Both the position numbers and the translations under genes were made by a program. The notes below the pieces were generated by a model. That model did not search any database, was not told where the DNA came from, and saw nothing but the letters and a program-made list of their open reading frames with translations. Shown here piece by piece: positions 1 through 9,141 of a stretch of 64,000 bases of DNA (position 1 is its first letter; each line of letters begins with the position of its first letter). Source of the stretch: Buttiauxella brennerae ATCC 51605. GTDB lineage: Bacteria; Pseudomonadota; Gammaproteobacteria; Enterobacterales; Enterobacteriaceae. The stretch covers positions 1 to 64,000 of the forward strand of contig NZ_LXER01000001.1 of NCBI RefSeq assembly GCF_001654925.1. The letters are read 5' to 3'.

Positions 1-196
1 AAATTCTCTGGTCATTTAAGCGATTCAGACCACAGAAAGTGCCTTTTACAACCACAAAAAACCGATCCGGTACATACTTATGGTTGAAAAACCACCAAAG
101 GCGCAATGCTGGTAAGGCACTGCGAGTACGGTTACCGGAACTGAGCGCACAGGTATCGGTGCCATCCGGTAAGAAATACCACAAGCAGGCTATCTT
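1..196. other. Left-edge segment without an assigned gene
   Basis: No gene could be identified here. One forward frame is open from the window edge and runs into the next gene (to 296). Its translation is basic and resembles no family I know, so it may be the tail of a truncated upstream gene or chance. The last bases carry a modest purine-rich ribosome site (AAGCAGG, about 184-190) for the gene that starts at 197. Confidence 0.3.
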
Positions 197-670
197 ATGG
201 CTAAGAATACTATCTGTATTTGGTACGATCATGATGCGGAAGCCGCTGCTCATTTTTATGCTGCGACCTTTCCAGACAGCAGCGTTAATGCTGTGATCCC
301 GACTCCCGGGGATTATCCGGATGGTAAAGCTGGCGACACAATAGTTGTCGAATTTGTCGTCGCAGGTGTGTCATGCATAGGTATCAATGGCGGGCCACAT
401 TTCAAGCATAGTGAAGCTTTTTCCTTTCAAATATCCACCGAAGATCAGTCTGAAACGGACCGCTACTGGAATGCAATCGTCGGAAATAGTGGCCAGGAAA
501 GCGAATGTGGCTGGTGCAAAGATAAATGGGGCGTTAGCTGGCAAATTACCCCGCGCATTCTGACCGAAGCCCTGGCGACGGGCGGAGACACCGCCAGGCG
601 TGCGTTTGGGGCGATGATGTCGATGAAGAAAATAGACATTGCTACTATCGAAGCCGCGATACAGGGTTGA
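197..670 (+). CDS. VOC-fold (PhnB/glyoxalase-like) protein
   Basis: A 157-residue protein of the PhnB-like branch of the vicinal oxygen chelate superfamily, whose Pfam name refers, misleadingly, to 3-demethylubiquinone methyltransferase. Visible family marks are the N-terminal strand with 'IWYDHDAEAA' and 'FYAATFPDS', the central 'GINGGPHFKHSEAFSFQI' strand, and the C-terminal 'CGWCKDKWGVSWQITP' segment (about residues 105-120), which is highly typical of this group. The C-terminus 'AFGAMMSMKKIDIATIEAA' is also typical. Substrate and activity are unknown for most members. It stands alone ahead of the taurine operon, with a 363-base gap, and no functional link to tau is implied. Family assignment is secure, function is not. 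Confidence 0.85.
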   Translation: MAKNTICIWYDHDAEAAAHFYAATFPDSSVNAVIPTPGDYPDGKAGDTIVVEFVVAGVSCIGINGGPHFKHSEAFSFQISTEDQSETDRYWNAIVGNSGQESECGWCKDKWGVSWQITPRILTEALATGGDTARRAFGAMMSMKKIDIATIEAAIQG

Positions 671-1033
671 CGAGCCGAAGCACTCGGCCCTAAACCTCCC
701 GCAATAACCGGGCCGGGGACCCTGCATAAATTCCCGGCTTAAGAATATCCTTCCGTAACGACCTGGTTACCCATCTTATGAGTCAATTCGAGCTGTGACC
801 GGCAACATAAACATGAAGCAAAAGGTCAGGTTTCGAGGGCGAACTCACTATTATTGCCAGCAAGCAGATTGGATCCACTTCTTTTTCTGAGTGCTATTCC
901 ATTCCCATCTCCCAACTATCCTTCCCTGTATTTCATCTAAAAACATAAAAGCATTAGCGATAATTTTTAATTCTTTTATCTAATCGCCGCAGTTGGAAAT
1001 ACTGCTCCCATCATCGATACAGGAGCACTCCTC
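671..1033 (+). promoter_or_regulatory. Upstream region of tauABCD (probable CysB/Cbl-controlled promoter)
   Basis: A 363-base gap with no convincing gene. The half nearest tauA (about 930-1000) is strongly AT-rich, with runs such as AAAAACATAAAAGC and ATAATTTTTAATTC. This is the kind of sequence in which CysB and Cbl, the LysR activators of the sulfate-starvation response, bind ahead of tau in E. coli. A clear Shine-Dalgarno sequence (CAGGAGCA, about 1020-1027) precedes the tauA start. Assignment to CysB/Cbl is by analogy, since no strict consensus can be read by eye. Confidence 0.4.
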
Positions 1034-2005
1034 ATGGCAAAACGACATTCTCTCTGGCTGGCTACGCTTGCCCTTATTGCAACGCCAGTATTCGCGGTGG
1101 ATGTGACCGTCGCGTACCAAACTTCTGCTGAACCCGCCAAGGTCGCGCAGGCTGATAACACTTTTGCCAAAGACAGCGGAGCAAAAGTTGAATGGCGTAA
1201 ATTCGACAGTGGCGCGAGTGTGGTTCGTGCGCTGGCATCAGGCGATGTACAAATTGGCAATATCGGTTCCAGCCCACTGGCTGTGGCGGCAAGCCAGAAT
1301 GTGCCTATCGAAGTCTTCTTGCTCGCCTCACAATTGGGTAACTCCGAAGCACTGGTTGTGAAGAAAGGTATCTCCAGCCCGAAAGATCTTATCGGCAAGC
1401 GTATTGCCGTGCCGTTTATTTCCACCACGCATTACAGCCTGCTGGCGGCCCTGAAACACTGGGGGATTAAGCCTGGCGAGGTAGAAATCCTTAACCTTCA
1501 GCTTCCGGCGATTATTGCGGCCTGGCAGCGCGGTGATATTGACGGTGCTTATGTTTGGGCACCTGCGGTTAACGAGCTGGAAAAAGAGGGCAAAGTGCTG
1601 ACCGATTCTGCACAAGTGGGTACGTGGGGCGCTCCAACTCTGGATGTTTGGGTTGTGCGTAAAGACTTCGCGCAACAGCATCCAGAAGTTGTCGCAGCCT
1701 TCGCCAAAAGCGCTCTCGCCGCGCAGAAAAACTATATCGACAATCCTGACGTTTGGCTGAAACAGCCGGATAACCTGAGCAAGCTTTCACGCCTGAGCGG
1801 TGTGCCGGAAAGTGATGTTCCAGTGCTGGTGAAGGGAAATACTTACCTCACCGCGAACCAACAAACTGAGCAACTTAGCGGCCCGGTAAATAAAGCGATT
1901 GTCGATACCGCTCAGTTCCTCAAAGCGCAAGGCAAAGTCCCGGCCGTTGAAACGGATTACAGCCAGTTCGTTACTGACCGCTTCGTAAAACCGTTGGCGC
2001 AGTAA
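1034..2005 (+). CDS. tauA: Taurine ABC transporter, periplasmic binding protein
   Basis: TauA captures taurine in the periplasm and delivers it to TauBC. The 323-residue product (E. coli TauA has 320) begins with a Sec signal peptide: basic 'MAKRH', a hydrophobic core, and a likely cut after 'TPVFA' near residue 21. The mature part has the SsuA/NMT1 binding fold, with '[20 protein letters not shown]', '[26 protein letters not shown]' (about residues 57-82) and '[19 protein letters not shown]' as typical blocks. It is the first gene of tauABCD, with tauB 10 bases downstream. The start is supported by CAGGAG upstream. The complete operon beside TauD makes the taurine assignment firm over other aliphatic sulfonates. 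Confidence 0.96.
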   Translation: MAKRHSLWLATLALIATPVFAVDVTVAYQTSAEPAKVAQADNTFAKDSGAKVEWRKFDSGASVVRALASGDVQIGNIGSSPLAVAASQNVPIEVFLLASQLGNSEALVVKKGISSPKDLIGKRIAVPFISTTHYSLLAALKHWGIKPGEVEILNLQLPAIIAAWQRGDIDGAYVWAPAVNELEKEGKVLTDSAQVGTWGAPTLDVWVVRKDFAQQHPEVVAAFAKSALAAQKNYIDNPDVWLKQPDNLSKLSRLSGVPESDVPVLVKGNTYLTANQQTEQLSGPVNKAIVDTAQFLKAQGKVPAVETDYSQFVTDRFVKPLAQ

Positions 2006-2015
2006 GGAGTTAGCC

Positions 2016-2783
2016 ATGTTACAGGTTTCGCATTTAAGCGCAGATTTCGACGGTAAAACGGTTCTCAACGACATCAATCTGACCGTGGACGAAGGCGAGT
2101 TACTGGTAGTTCTCGGCCCGTCTGGCTGCGGAAAAACTACGCTGCTGAACCTGATAGCTGGCTTTGTTCCTTATCACTCTGGCAGCATTACACTTGCGGG
2201 AAAACAGGTCACGGGACCTGGTGCTGAGCGCGGTGTGGTGTTTCAGAATGAAGGGTTACTGCCATGGCACACGGTGCTGGATAACGTCGCATTTGGTTTG
2301 CAACTTGCCGGGCAGCCAAAGCTTGCGCGTGAGGAAATTGCGCTCGATATGTTGCGTAAAGTGGGGCTGGAAGATAAGGCGAAACGTGCCATCTGGCAGC
2401 TCTCCGGCGGGCAGCGCCAGAGAGTAGGGATTGCTCGTGCACTCGCCACGCGCCCACAGCTTTTACTGCTCGATGAGCCTTTTGGTGCGCTGGATGCCTT
2501 TACCCGCGAGCAAATGCAGACTTTGCTGCTCAAGCTGTGGCATGAAAGCCGCCGCCAGGTGTTGTTGATTACTCATGACATTGAAGAAGCCGTGTTTCTC
2601 GCAACCGAGCTGGTATTGCTTTCACCGGGTCCAGGGCGTGTGCTGGAGCGTATGCCGCTCGATTTTGGCCGTCGGTTCACCGCGGGTGAGCCATGCCGCA
2701 GCATCAAATCCGATCCGGAATTTATCGCGAAGCGCGAGTACGTGCTGAGCCGGGTATTTGAACTGCGCGAGGGCTTCTTATGA
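2016..2783 (+). CDS. tauB: Taurine ABC transporter, ATP-binding subunit
   Basis: TauB is the cytoplasmic ATPase that powers taurine import through TauC. The 255-residue protein (the E. coli length) has every ABC motif: Walker A 'GPSGCGKTT' at residues 34-42, Q-loop in '[11 protein letters not shown]', signature 'LSGGQRQR', Walker B '[12 protein letters not shown]', and the switch histidine in 'ITHDIEEA'. It is of the nitrate/sulfonate/taurine class, which forms homodimers with two permease copies. Its 3' end overlaps tauC by four bases (ATGA), which implies translational coupling. The start follows AAGGAG (2004-2009) directly after the tauA stop. Confidence 0.97.
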   Translation: MLQVSHLSADFDGKTVLNDINLTVDEGELLVVLGPSGCGKTTLLNLIAGFVPYHSGSITLAGKQVTGPGAERGVVFQNEGLLPWHTVLDNVAFGLQLAGQPKLAREEIALDMLRKVGLEDKAKRAIWQLSGGQRQRVGIARALATRPQLLLLDEPFGALDAFTREQMQTLLLKLWHESRRQVLLITHDIEEAVFLATELVLLSPGPGRVLERMPLDFGRRFTAGEPCRSIKSDPEFIAKREYVLSRVFELREGFL

Positions 2784-3607
2784 GCATCGTTATTCAGGAT
2801 AAAGCCCGCCACAAACGGCTGGCGTTGCGCTGGCCGTTCTCGCGCCAGATAACGTTAAGCCTCACGACGGTGATGACAATCATCTTGTTGTGGTGGTGGG
2901 TTGCAGCACAGCAATGGGTGAGCCCTTTATTTTTACCGCCGCCATTTCAGGTGCTGACAAAGCTAATTAGCATCGCCGGGCCGCAGGGGTTTATGGATGC
3001 AACACTCTGGCAGCATCTCGCCGCCAGCCTGCTACGCATTCTCACGGCACTTTTCGCTGCGGTATTAATTGGTATTCCCGTGGGTATCGCGATGGGGCTA
3101 AACCCGACAGTGCGCGGCATTCTCGACCCGCTGATTGAGTTGTATCGCCCGGTACCGCCCCTAGCTTATTTACCGCTGATGGTGATTTGGTTCGGCATCG
3201 GTGAAACCTCGAAGATTTTACTGATTTACCTGGCAATATTTGCGCCTGTCGCGATGTCGACCATGGCGGGAGTGCGCAGCGCAAAACAGGTTCGCATTCG
3301 TGCTGCCGAAGCTTTGGGGGCATCACGACTCCAGGTTGTCTGGCATGTGATTTTGCCTGGTGCGCTGCCGGAAATTCTAACCGGTTTTCGTATTGGGCTT
3401 GGTGTCGGCTGGTCAACGCTGGTTGCTGCTGAACTTATCGCCGCAACGCGTGGATTAGGTTTTATGGTGCAATCGGCGGGTGAGTTTTTGGCAACTGATG
3501 TAGTGCTTGCGGGTATTGGTGTGATTGCGGTTATCGCATTCTGTTTAGAACTTGGGTTACGGGCATTGCAGCGCCGTTTAACCCCATGGCATGGAGAAGG
3601 GCAATGA
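2780..3607 (+). CDS. tauC: Taurine ABC transporter, permease subunit
   Basis: TauC forms the inner-membrane channel for taurine. The 275-residue protein has a cytoplasmic basic N-terminus ('[13 protein letters not shown]') and about six membrane segments, the first near residues 28-45. The cytoplasmic EAA loop that docks on TauB is plain: '[20 protein letters not shown]' (around residues 176-195), with the conserved G at the expected spacing. It overlaps tauB and tauD by four bases on each side, so the three reading frames are tightly coupled. Length and motifs match the BPD_transp_1 family, and nothing is truncated. Confidence 0.96.
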   Translation: MSIVIQDKARHKRLALRWPFSRQITLSLTTVMTIILLWWWVAAQQWVSPLFLPPPFQVLTKLISIAGPQGFMDATLWQHLAASLLRILTALFAAVLIGIPVGIAMGLNPTVRGILDPLIELYRPVPPLAYLPLMVIWFGIGETSKILLIYLAIFAPVAMSTMAGVRSAKQVRIRAAEALGASRLQVVWHVILPGALPEILTGFRIGLGVGWSTLVAAELIAATRGLGFMVQSAGEFLATDVVLAGIGVIAVIAFCLELGLRALQRRLTPWHGEGQ

Positions 3608-4452
3608 GCGAGAAAGTGAATATTACGCCACTGGGGCCTTACATCGGTGCGCAGGTTAGTGGTTTAACGCTGAGCCGAGGCTTAACGGATAACCAATTTG
3701 AGCAGCTCTACCACGCGCTGATCCGCCATCAGGTACTGTTCCTGCGCGATCAACTTATTACACCTGCACAGCAACGTGCGCTGGCACAGCGGTTTGGCGA
3801 TCTGCATATCCACCCGGTTTATCCACATGCGGAAGGCGTGGAGGAGATTATCGTGCTGGATACGCACAACGATAACCCGCCTGATAACGATAACTGGCAC
3901 ACCGACGTGACCTTTATCGAAACGCCGCCAGCCGGTGCGATACTGGCAGCAAAACAGCTTCCAGAATTTGGCGGTGATACATTGTGGACCAGTGGCATTG
4001 CTGCGTTCGAGGCACTTTCAGAACCGTTCAAGCGCTTGCTCTCAGGGCTAAAAGCAGAACACGATTTCCGCAAATCATTCCCGGAATATAAACATCTCCG
4101 TAGCGAAGAAGAGCATCAGCGCTGGCGTGAGGCGGTTGTTAAGAATCCGCCGTTGCTGCATCCAGTGGTGCGTACCCATCCGGTAAGCGGCAAGCAGGCG
4201 CTGTTTGTTAACGAGGGGTTCACCACGCGGATTGTCGACCTCTCGCAAAAAGAAAGCGATGCGCTGCTCGCCTTCCTGTTTGCACATATTACGAAGCCGG
4301 AGTTCCAGGTTCGCTGGCGCTGGCAGGAAAACGACATCGCTATCTGGGATAACCGTGTCACGCAGCATTATGCGAATGCTGATTATCTCCCCGCTCGCCG
4401 CATCATGCATCGCGCAACGATTCTGGGGGATAAGCCTTTCTGGCGAGGGTAA
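3604..4452 (+). CDS. tauD: Taurine dioxygenase (2-oxoglutarate, Fe(II)-dependent)
   Basis: TauD hydroxylates taurine with O2 and 2-oxoglutarate, and the product breaks down to aminoacetaldehyde and sulfite, which feeds cysteine synthesis. The ATG at 3604 overlaps the tauC stop (ATGA). A longer frame from 3586 only adds residues that read inside tauC. From 3604 the protein has 282 residues and the catalytic residues fall at the E. coli numbers: iron ligands H99 and D101 in 'WHTDVTF' and H255 in 'TQHYANADY', with R266 and R270 in the C-terminal '[13 protein letters not shown]' for 2-oxoglutarate and sulfonate binding. This exact register supports both the start and an active enzyme. It is the last gene of the tau operon. 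Confidence 0.97.
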   Translation: MSEKVNITPLGPYIGAQVSGLTLSRGLTDNQFEQLYHALIRHQVLFLRDQLITPAQQRALAQRFGDLHIHPVYPHAEGVEEIIVLDTHNDNPPDNDNWHTDVTFIETPPAGAILAAKQLPEFGGDTLWTSGIAAFEALSEPFKRLLSGLKAEHDFRKSFPEYKHLRSEEEHQRWREAVVKNPPLLHPVVRTHPVSGKQALFVNEGFTTRIVDLSQKESDALLAFLFAHITKPEFQVRWRWQENDIAIWDNRVTQHYANADYLPARRIMHRATILGDKPFWRG

Positions 4453-4475
4453 TGGGATTTTGGTGGGTGAAGCGG

Positions 4476-4500
4476 GTCGGATAGCAATGCGCCATCCGAC
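4476..4500. repeat. REP-like palindrome between tauD and nepI
   Basis: A short imperfect palindrome with arms GTCGGAT and ATCCGAC. On the minus strand it begins GTCGGATGGCGCA, which resembles the head of enterobacterial REP (palindromic unit) repeats. It lies in the 52-base gap between two convergent genes, the usual position of REP units, where they can protect 3' ends or stop transcripts. Only a single unit is present, with no BIME array. Confidence 0.55.
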
Positions 4501-4504
4501 GCAG

Positions 4505-5689
4505 TTATTTTGCTCGTACCTTTGCCGCTACTAACAACGCTGTCAGTAACATCAAACTCCCTGACAACACCAGCGGCGAAATTATGCCGAGATTATCCAG
4601 AGCCAACCCGCCAATTGCCGCTCCACAGGTGTTTGCTAACTGGATCACCGCAACCTGAATAGATCCCGCTTTCTCTGCTTGATCCGCAAGTGAACGGGTG
4701 ATCCACGTCGACCAACCAACGGGAATCAGAGCAAAGGCAAAGCCCCAGATAATGGCAACTGCTGATGCGACGATTTTATCGCTCCCCCACAACACCAGAA
4801 CCAGCGCACTCAGTGCCAGAATCAGCGGAGCGCAGGTCAGCGACAGTTTGAGTGAACGCTTGAGGAATACCGCTGAAAGCGAAGTGCCAACAAAACTGGC
4901 GATACCAAAGCTCAACAGCACCAACGTCAGGCCGTCGACATCAAACCCTGCAAGCGTCATATACACCGGGCGGATATAAGTGAAGAAGGCAAATTGCCCG
5001 GCAAAGGTCATAAAGATTGCCGTCATACCCGCCAGTACGCCCGGGCGTTTAAGCAGGCCAAACATGTTTTGCTTATGCTGCGTTGATTCACCGGGCAGCG
5101 ACGGCAGTGCTTTCCACACCCAAATGATGCAGGCCACTCCCATCAGCGCTGCACCGTTGAACACGTTACGCCAGCCAATAATACCGCCTAAGAAGCTGCC
5201 CAATGGCGCGGCGATTACCAGTGCGATGGAGACAGCCCCGAAGATAACCGACAGCGCTTTTGGCACGGTACGAACCGGAACCAGGCGCATGGTTAAAGAG
5301 GCTGACATCGCCCAGAAGCCGCCGAGGGCAATCCCTAAACAGGCGCGGCCAATCAGCAGCATGGTGAAGTTATCTGCAAAAGAAACCAGCAGGCAGGAGA
5401 GGGTGAGCAGCACGGAAAACAGAATGACTACGTAGCGTCTGTCGGTGGAGCGAATAATACTGGTCACAAAGAGGCTGGCGAACATCGCCACGAAAGCTGT
5501 GACGGTAACAGACTGCCCGGCAACGCCTTCGGAAATTCCAAGCTCTTGTGCCATGGGTGTCAGCAAACTAACCGGCAAAAATTCAACGGTAATCAGGCAG
5601 GCGACGCAAAACGCCACGGCAAAAACCGCCGACCAGTTAGGCCGTGTTACGGCCACTGGCTCGTTTATCACTTCTACATGCTCACTCAT
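4505..5689 (-). CDS. nepI: Purine ribonucleoside efflux pump NepI (MFS)
   Basis: NepI exports purine ribonucleosides such as inosine by proton antiport across the inner membrane. The 394-residue product (E. coli about 396) resembles E. coli NepI (YicM) closely along its whole length: '[17 protein letters not shown]' near the N-terminus, '[20 protein letters not shown]', '[20 protein letters not shown]' (the MFS motif in helices 4-5), and '[19 protein letters not shown]'. Twelve membrane segments are expected. The gene is monocistronic and convergent with tauD. In E. coli nepI lies elsewhere on the chromosome, so its position beside tau marks this as a rearranged or accessory segment. Confidence 0.93.
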   Translation of the reverse strand: MSEHVEVINEPVAVTRPNWSAVFAVAFCVACLITVEFLPVSLLTPMAQELGISEGVAGQSVTVTAFVAMFASLFVTSIIRSTDRRYVVILFSVLLTLSCLLVSFADNFTMLLIGRACLGIALGGFWAMSASLTMRLVPVRTVPKALSVIFGAVSIALVIAAPLGSFLGGIIGWRNVFNGAALMGVACIIWVWKALPSLPGESTQHKQNMFGLLKRPGVLAGMTAIFMTFAGQFAFFTYIRPVYMTLAGFDVDGLTLVLLSFGIASFVGTSLSAVFLKRSLKLSLTCAPLILALSALVLVLWGSDKIVASAVAIIWGFAFALIPVGWSTWITRSLADQAEKAGSIQVAVIQLANTCGAAIGGLALDNLGIISPLVLSGSLMLLTALLVAAKVRAK

Positions 5690-5780
5690 TTATCCACCCG
5701 GCGCTGCTTCCAATAAAGCCGCGTAGTGTAGCATCGTAAGTGTGATGCATTTAACGTTTTGGCAACTTTTTCGATATGTT

Positions 5781-6494
5781 TTAGAAATCAAGTTCCAGGG
5801 CAAAACAGAGATAGGCCATCAATTGCGAGCAATGCTGAAATTGTTCGGCACAGAAATTGATAGCATCCGGTTTGCACAGCTCTTCGAAATCGATGTTTTT
5901 CAACGCGATAAAATCTTTGCGCTTCAATTCAGTAAGCAAAGGATGGGTTTTATCAAAGCCCTTTGGCGGGCGGCTTAAGCTGTCGCCATCCATGATAAAC
6001 CCTTGGCTTTGTAGCTCCTGTAACGCCTTTTGATAAGCGTTGGGGTTTTCATCAATGCATTGGCGAATGGCATTTAAGGCTTTGGATTCAGGGTGCCAAA
6101 TTCCGGCGGCAATAAAGCAACCTTCAGGGGCAATATGGAGATAGAGCCCCGGAGCATGCACATCTTTTCCCTGGAAATGACGGAACTGAATCCCGACATT
6201 GGTTTTATAAGGTGTTTTATCTTTGCTAAAACGGCTGTCACGCTGCGGGCGCATAAGACTGCCACCGACTTTCTTTGGCACGGCGGTAAGCTTCGATGAA
6301 ATGGCCAGAATGCCCGGCTGCATCTGCTCGATAAACCGCAGGGCAGGAGTGCGCACTGTGCTTTCGTACTCCTCCTGATGTTCTTTAAACCAATCGCGGG
6401 AGTTGTTTTGCGCGAGCTTGTTCAGGAACTGCAGACTCGCCGCGCTAAAAGTTGTACCTGCCGATGTGGGGGTTTTAGGTGTTTGAGTCGCCAT
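5781..6494 (-). CDS. DUF2461 family protein
   Basis: A 237-residue protein of the DUF2461 (TIGR02453) family, whose function is not established. Family blocks are 'LQFLNKLAQNNSRDWFKEHQ' after a short polar N-terminus (about residues 21-40), 'PQRDSRFSKDKTPYKTNVGI' (about 83-102), and 'GLYLHIAPEGCFIAAGIWHP'. Predicted to be soluble and cytoplasmic, with no signal peptide or membrane segment. It lies 91 bases downstream of nepI's start on the same strand and may share its direction of transcription, but no operon evidence exists. The next gene (hsdM) is divergent across a 295-base AT-rich gap. Confidence 0.85.
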   Translation of the reverse strand: MATQTPKTPTSAGTTFSAASLQFLNKLAQNNSRDWFKEHQEEYESTVRTPALRFIEQMQPGILAISSKLTAVPKKVGGSLMRPQRDSRFSKDKTPYKTNVGIQFRHFQGKDVHAPGLYLHIAPEGCFIAAGIWHPESKALNAIRQCIDENPNAYQKALQELQSQGFIMDGDSLSRPPKGFDKTHPLLTELKRKDFIALKNIDFEELCKPDAINFCAEQFQHCSQLMAYLCFALELDF

Positions 6495-6709
6495 TATTGA
6501 TGAACCCTTATTAATGCCAATTATACGGATGTTAGCAGAGTCTCAGTATGCCAAACACTGATGATTTGAAAAATTAGCAGGCTTGGTATTTATTAAATAA
6601 TTTTAACTTATTATTTGATGGCTAATACATTGATAATTTATATTAATGGCGTAAAAGTAAATTCATCTTATTTCATTGGCTCAAAAGCAGTTCCTGAAAA
6701 CCTTTTTTA

Positions 6710-6748
6710 AAGCGATGTATATCAATATCGTACGATATAAAATCGCTT
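6710..6748. promoter_or_regulatory. Nested palindrome in the hsdM promoter region (candidate operator)
   Basis: The gap 6495-6789 between the DUF2461 gene and hsdM is AT-rich and carries no gene. Within it lies a perfect 14-base palindrome, ATATCGTACGATAT (6725-6738), enclosed by inverted arms AAGCGAT (6710-6716) and ATCGCTT (6742-6748). It sits 42-80 bases ahead of the hsdM start, where a repressor or activator of the operon would bind. No controller (C) protein gene is found nearby, so any regulator would be encoded elsewhere. A cruciform or an RNA hairpin in a long leader are alternatives. Confidence 0.45.
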
Positions 6749-6789
6749 ATATGTAATCGCATCTATTCTTCACTCCCTTTGGTATCGTT

Positions 6790-9141
6790 GTGTCTAATAT
6801 TAAATTTTCTCAAATGGCTGCCTTTATTTGGTCTGTCGCTGATTTGCTTCGTGGTGATTTTAAGCAGTCCCAGTACGGACGTGTGATTCTGCCTTTTACT
6901 TTGTTGCGCCGTCTTGAATGTGTGCTAGCCCCCAGCAAAGATGCTGTTGTTGCCGAAGCTGATAAGCTGAAGGCCAGCCCGTTACCAGAAGAAGGGCGAG
7001 AGAAATTTCTATTACGCGCGACCAAAGGCTTGTCGTTCTTCAACATCTCGCCGATGGATCTCGACAAGTTGGGGCAGAACGACATCAAAGAAAACCTGGA
7101 AAACTATATTCAGTGTTTCTCAAAGGATGCGCGCGAAATTTTTGAGTATTTTAAATTCAGTGAGTTTATTGGCCTGTTGGACGATGCCAACTTACTGTTC
7201 AAAATCGTTAAGAAATTCGCCACTACTGATCTGAGCCCGAAAGCCATTTCTAATCATGAGATGGGACAGGTATTTGAAGAGTTAATTCGCCGCTTTGCGG
7301 AGAGTTCAAATGAGACTGCCGGGGAGCACTTTACTCCACGCGATATCGTGCATTTGACCACCTCACTGGTGTTTATGGATGATGATGATGCGCTATCGAA
7401 AGACGGCATCATCCGCACGATTTATGACCCTACGGCGGGCACCGGGGGCTTCCTCTCGTCTGGCATGGAATACATGCATAGCCAGAACCCGAATGCGGTG
7501 ATGCGTGCTTTCGGGCAGGAACTAAACCCAGAGTCTTACGCCATCTGTAAAGCCGACATGCTGATTAAAGGCCAGGATGTTAGCCTCATCAAACTGGGCA
7601 ACACCCTTTCCAACGATCAGCTGCCGCAAGGCAAGTTTGATTACATGCTTTCTAACCCGCCGTTTGGCGTGGACTGGAAGAAGGTTGAAGGCGAGATTAA
7701 CGACGAACATCAACATAAAGGTTTTGACGGGCGTTTCGGCCCAGGCCTGCCGCGGGTGTCTGATGGATCGTTGTTATTCCTACTGCACCTGATTAGCAAA
7801 ATGCGCGATGGTAGCTCGGCCAGCAACGGTGGGCGAATCGGTATTATCCTTAACGGTTCGCCACTGTTTACTGGTGGCGCAGGTAGCGGCGAGAGCGAAA
7901 TCCGCCGTTATATTCTGGAAGCGGATTTGTTGGATGGCATTGTAGCGTTGCCAACGGATATGTTCTACAACACCGGCATCGCGACTTACGTATGGATTCT
8001 GTCGAATAAGAAAGCAGCCGAGCGTAAGGGCAAAGTCCAGCTGATTGATGGCACCAACCTGTGCGGCAAGATGCGTAAGTCTTTAGGTTCCAAGCGTAAC
8101 CTGATGGGCGAGGACGATATCAAGCTTATCACCCGTACCTTTGGTGAGTTTGAAGTGGTGGATGCGACTTCTCTTGAAGAGTTGGGTCTTGAAAAAGCAC
8201 CTGAACAAAAATCTAACCGTGGTCGCCAGTCTGCTACCACCAAAACCGAAGCGCTGAAAACCTTCGCCAGCAAAATCTTTAATAGCACTGATTTTGGCTA
8301 CCGCCGCCTGACCATCGAGCGCCCGCTGCGTTTGTCTGCACAAATTACCGATGAAGCAATTGCCACTTTGCGTTTTGCGTCCAAACCGTTTAATGCGCCG
8401 ATGGAATGCTTGTATGAGGAGTTTTCCACACGGTGGCAAGGTGATAACTACGGTAATTTTGCCGAGATTGAAGTTGAAGCCCGCGCCATTATCAAAGCCG
8501 AATTTGCAGAGCTGAAAGAGAAGCAAATTAAAGACTTGCTCGACACCAAGCTGTGGCTTGCACAACGCGCATTGATGGATAAAGCGCAGCAAATCCAGGT
8601 GACGTTGGGTGCTAAAGCGGGCGGTAAAGAGCGGGTGAGTAATGACTTTAATGAATTCCAGCTGACGCTGAAAAGTGCGATAAAAACCGCAGCCGTTAAG
8701 CTCGATACCAAAGAGAACAAACAGTTTATTGATGCCATCACCACCAAAAATCCTGCCGCTGAACCGGTAGTGAAAAAGGTGCTGAAAGAAGCGTCCCAAC
8801 CGCTGTACGGCGCATTTGAATACCAGGGAAAAGTGGTGGAGTTCGAGCAGGACGGCGATTTGCGTGATAACGAAAACGTACCGCTAAACCCAACCATCGC
8901 CACCAGCGACCTGATTGAAAACTACTTTAAAGCCGAAGTATTGCCGCACGTGGCCGATGCCTGGATTAATGCCGATAAGCGCGATGCCAAAGACAATGAA
9001 GTAGGGATTGTCGGTTATGAAATTCCGTTTAACCGCCATTTCTATGTCTATCAACCACCACGCCCTTTAGAAGAGATTGATGCCGATCTGGATGCCGTCA
9101 GCGCCGAGATAATGAAGCTGCTGCAGGAGGTACACTCCTGA
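6790..9141 (+). CDS. hsdM: Type I restriction-modification system, DNA methyltransferase subunit
   Basis: HsdM transfers a methyl group from S-adenosylmethionine to N6 of adenine at the site chosen by HsdS, and it is also part of the restriction complex. The 783-residue protein has an N-terminal HsdM_N helical domain (about residues 1-150), then an N6_Mtase domain with SAM-binding motif I 'DPTAGTGGF' (213-221) and catalytic motif IV 'NPPF' (289-292). A charged region of roughly 250 residues follows (about 530-783); it is absent from classic ~530-residue HsdM proteins such as that of EcoKI and is typical of a longer subfamily. The start is GTG at 6790, chosen because '[21 protein letters not shown]' is the family N-terminus; the ribosome site is weak. 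The stop overlaps the hsdS start by one base. Confidence 0.94.
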   Translation: MSNIKFSQMAAFIWSVADLLRGDFKQSQYGRVILPFTLLRRLECVLAPSKDAVVAEADKLKASPLPEEGREKFLLRATKGLSFFNISPMDLDKLGQNDIKENLENYIQCFSKDAREIFEYFKFSEFIGLLDDANLLFKIVKKFATTDLSPKAISNHEMGQVFEELIRRFAESSNETAGEHFTPRDIVHLTTSLVFMDDDDALSKDGIIRTIYDPTAGTGGFLSSGMEYMHSQNPNAVMRAFGQELNPESYAICKADMLIKGQDVSLIKLGNTLSNDQLPQGKFDYMLSNPPFGVDWKKVEGEINDEHQHKGFDGRFGPGLPRVSDGSLLFLLHLISKMRDGSSASNGGRIGIILNGSPLFTGGAGSGESEIRRYILEADLLDGIVALPTDMFYNTGIATYVWILSNKKAAERKGKVQLIDGTNLCGKMRKSLGSKRNLMGEDDIKLITRTFGEFEVVDATSLEELGLEKAPEQKSNRGRQSATTKTEALKTFASKIFNSTDFGYRRLTIERPLRLSAQITDEAIATLRFASKPFNAPMECLYEEFSTRWQGDNYGNFAEIEVEARAIIKAEFAELKEKQIKDLLDTKLWLAQRALMDKAQQIQVTLGAKAGGKERVSNDFNEFQLTLKSAIKTAAVKLDTKENKQFIDAITTKNPAAEPVVKKVLKEASQPLYGAFEYQGKVVEFEQDGDLRDNENVPLNPTIATSDLIENYFKAEVLPHVADAWINADKRDAKDNEVGIVGYEIPFNRHFYVYQPPRPLEEIDADLDAVSAEIMKLLQEVHS

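Noticed and set aside
6495-6789. Search for a duplicated 3' end of ileX as the left attachment site of an integrated element
   Set aside because: No copy of the tRNA 3' part (GGTTCAAGTCCAGC) was seen there, and no integrase gene exists in the window, so an integrative element cannot be claimed.
8083-8799. Minus-strand 238-codon frame inside hsdM
   Set aside because: Entirely within the conserved hsdM coding region and without protein-like motifs.
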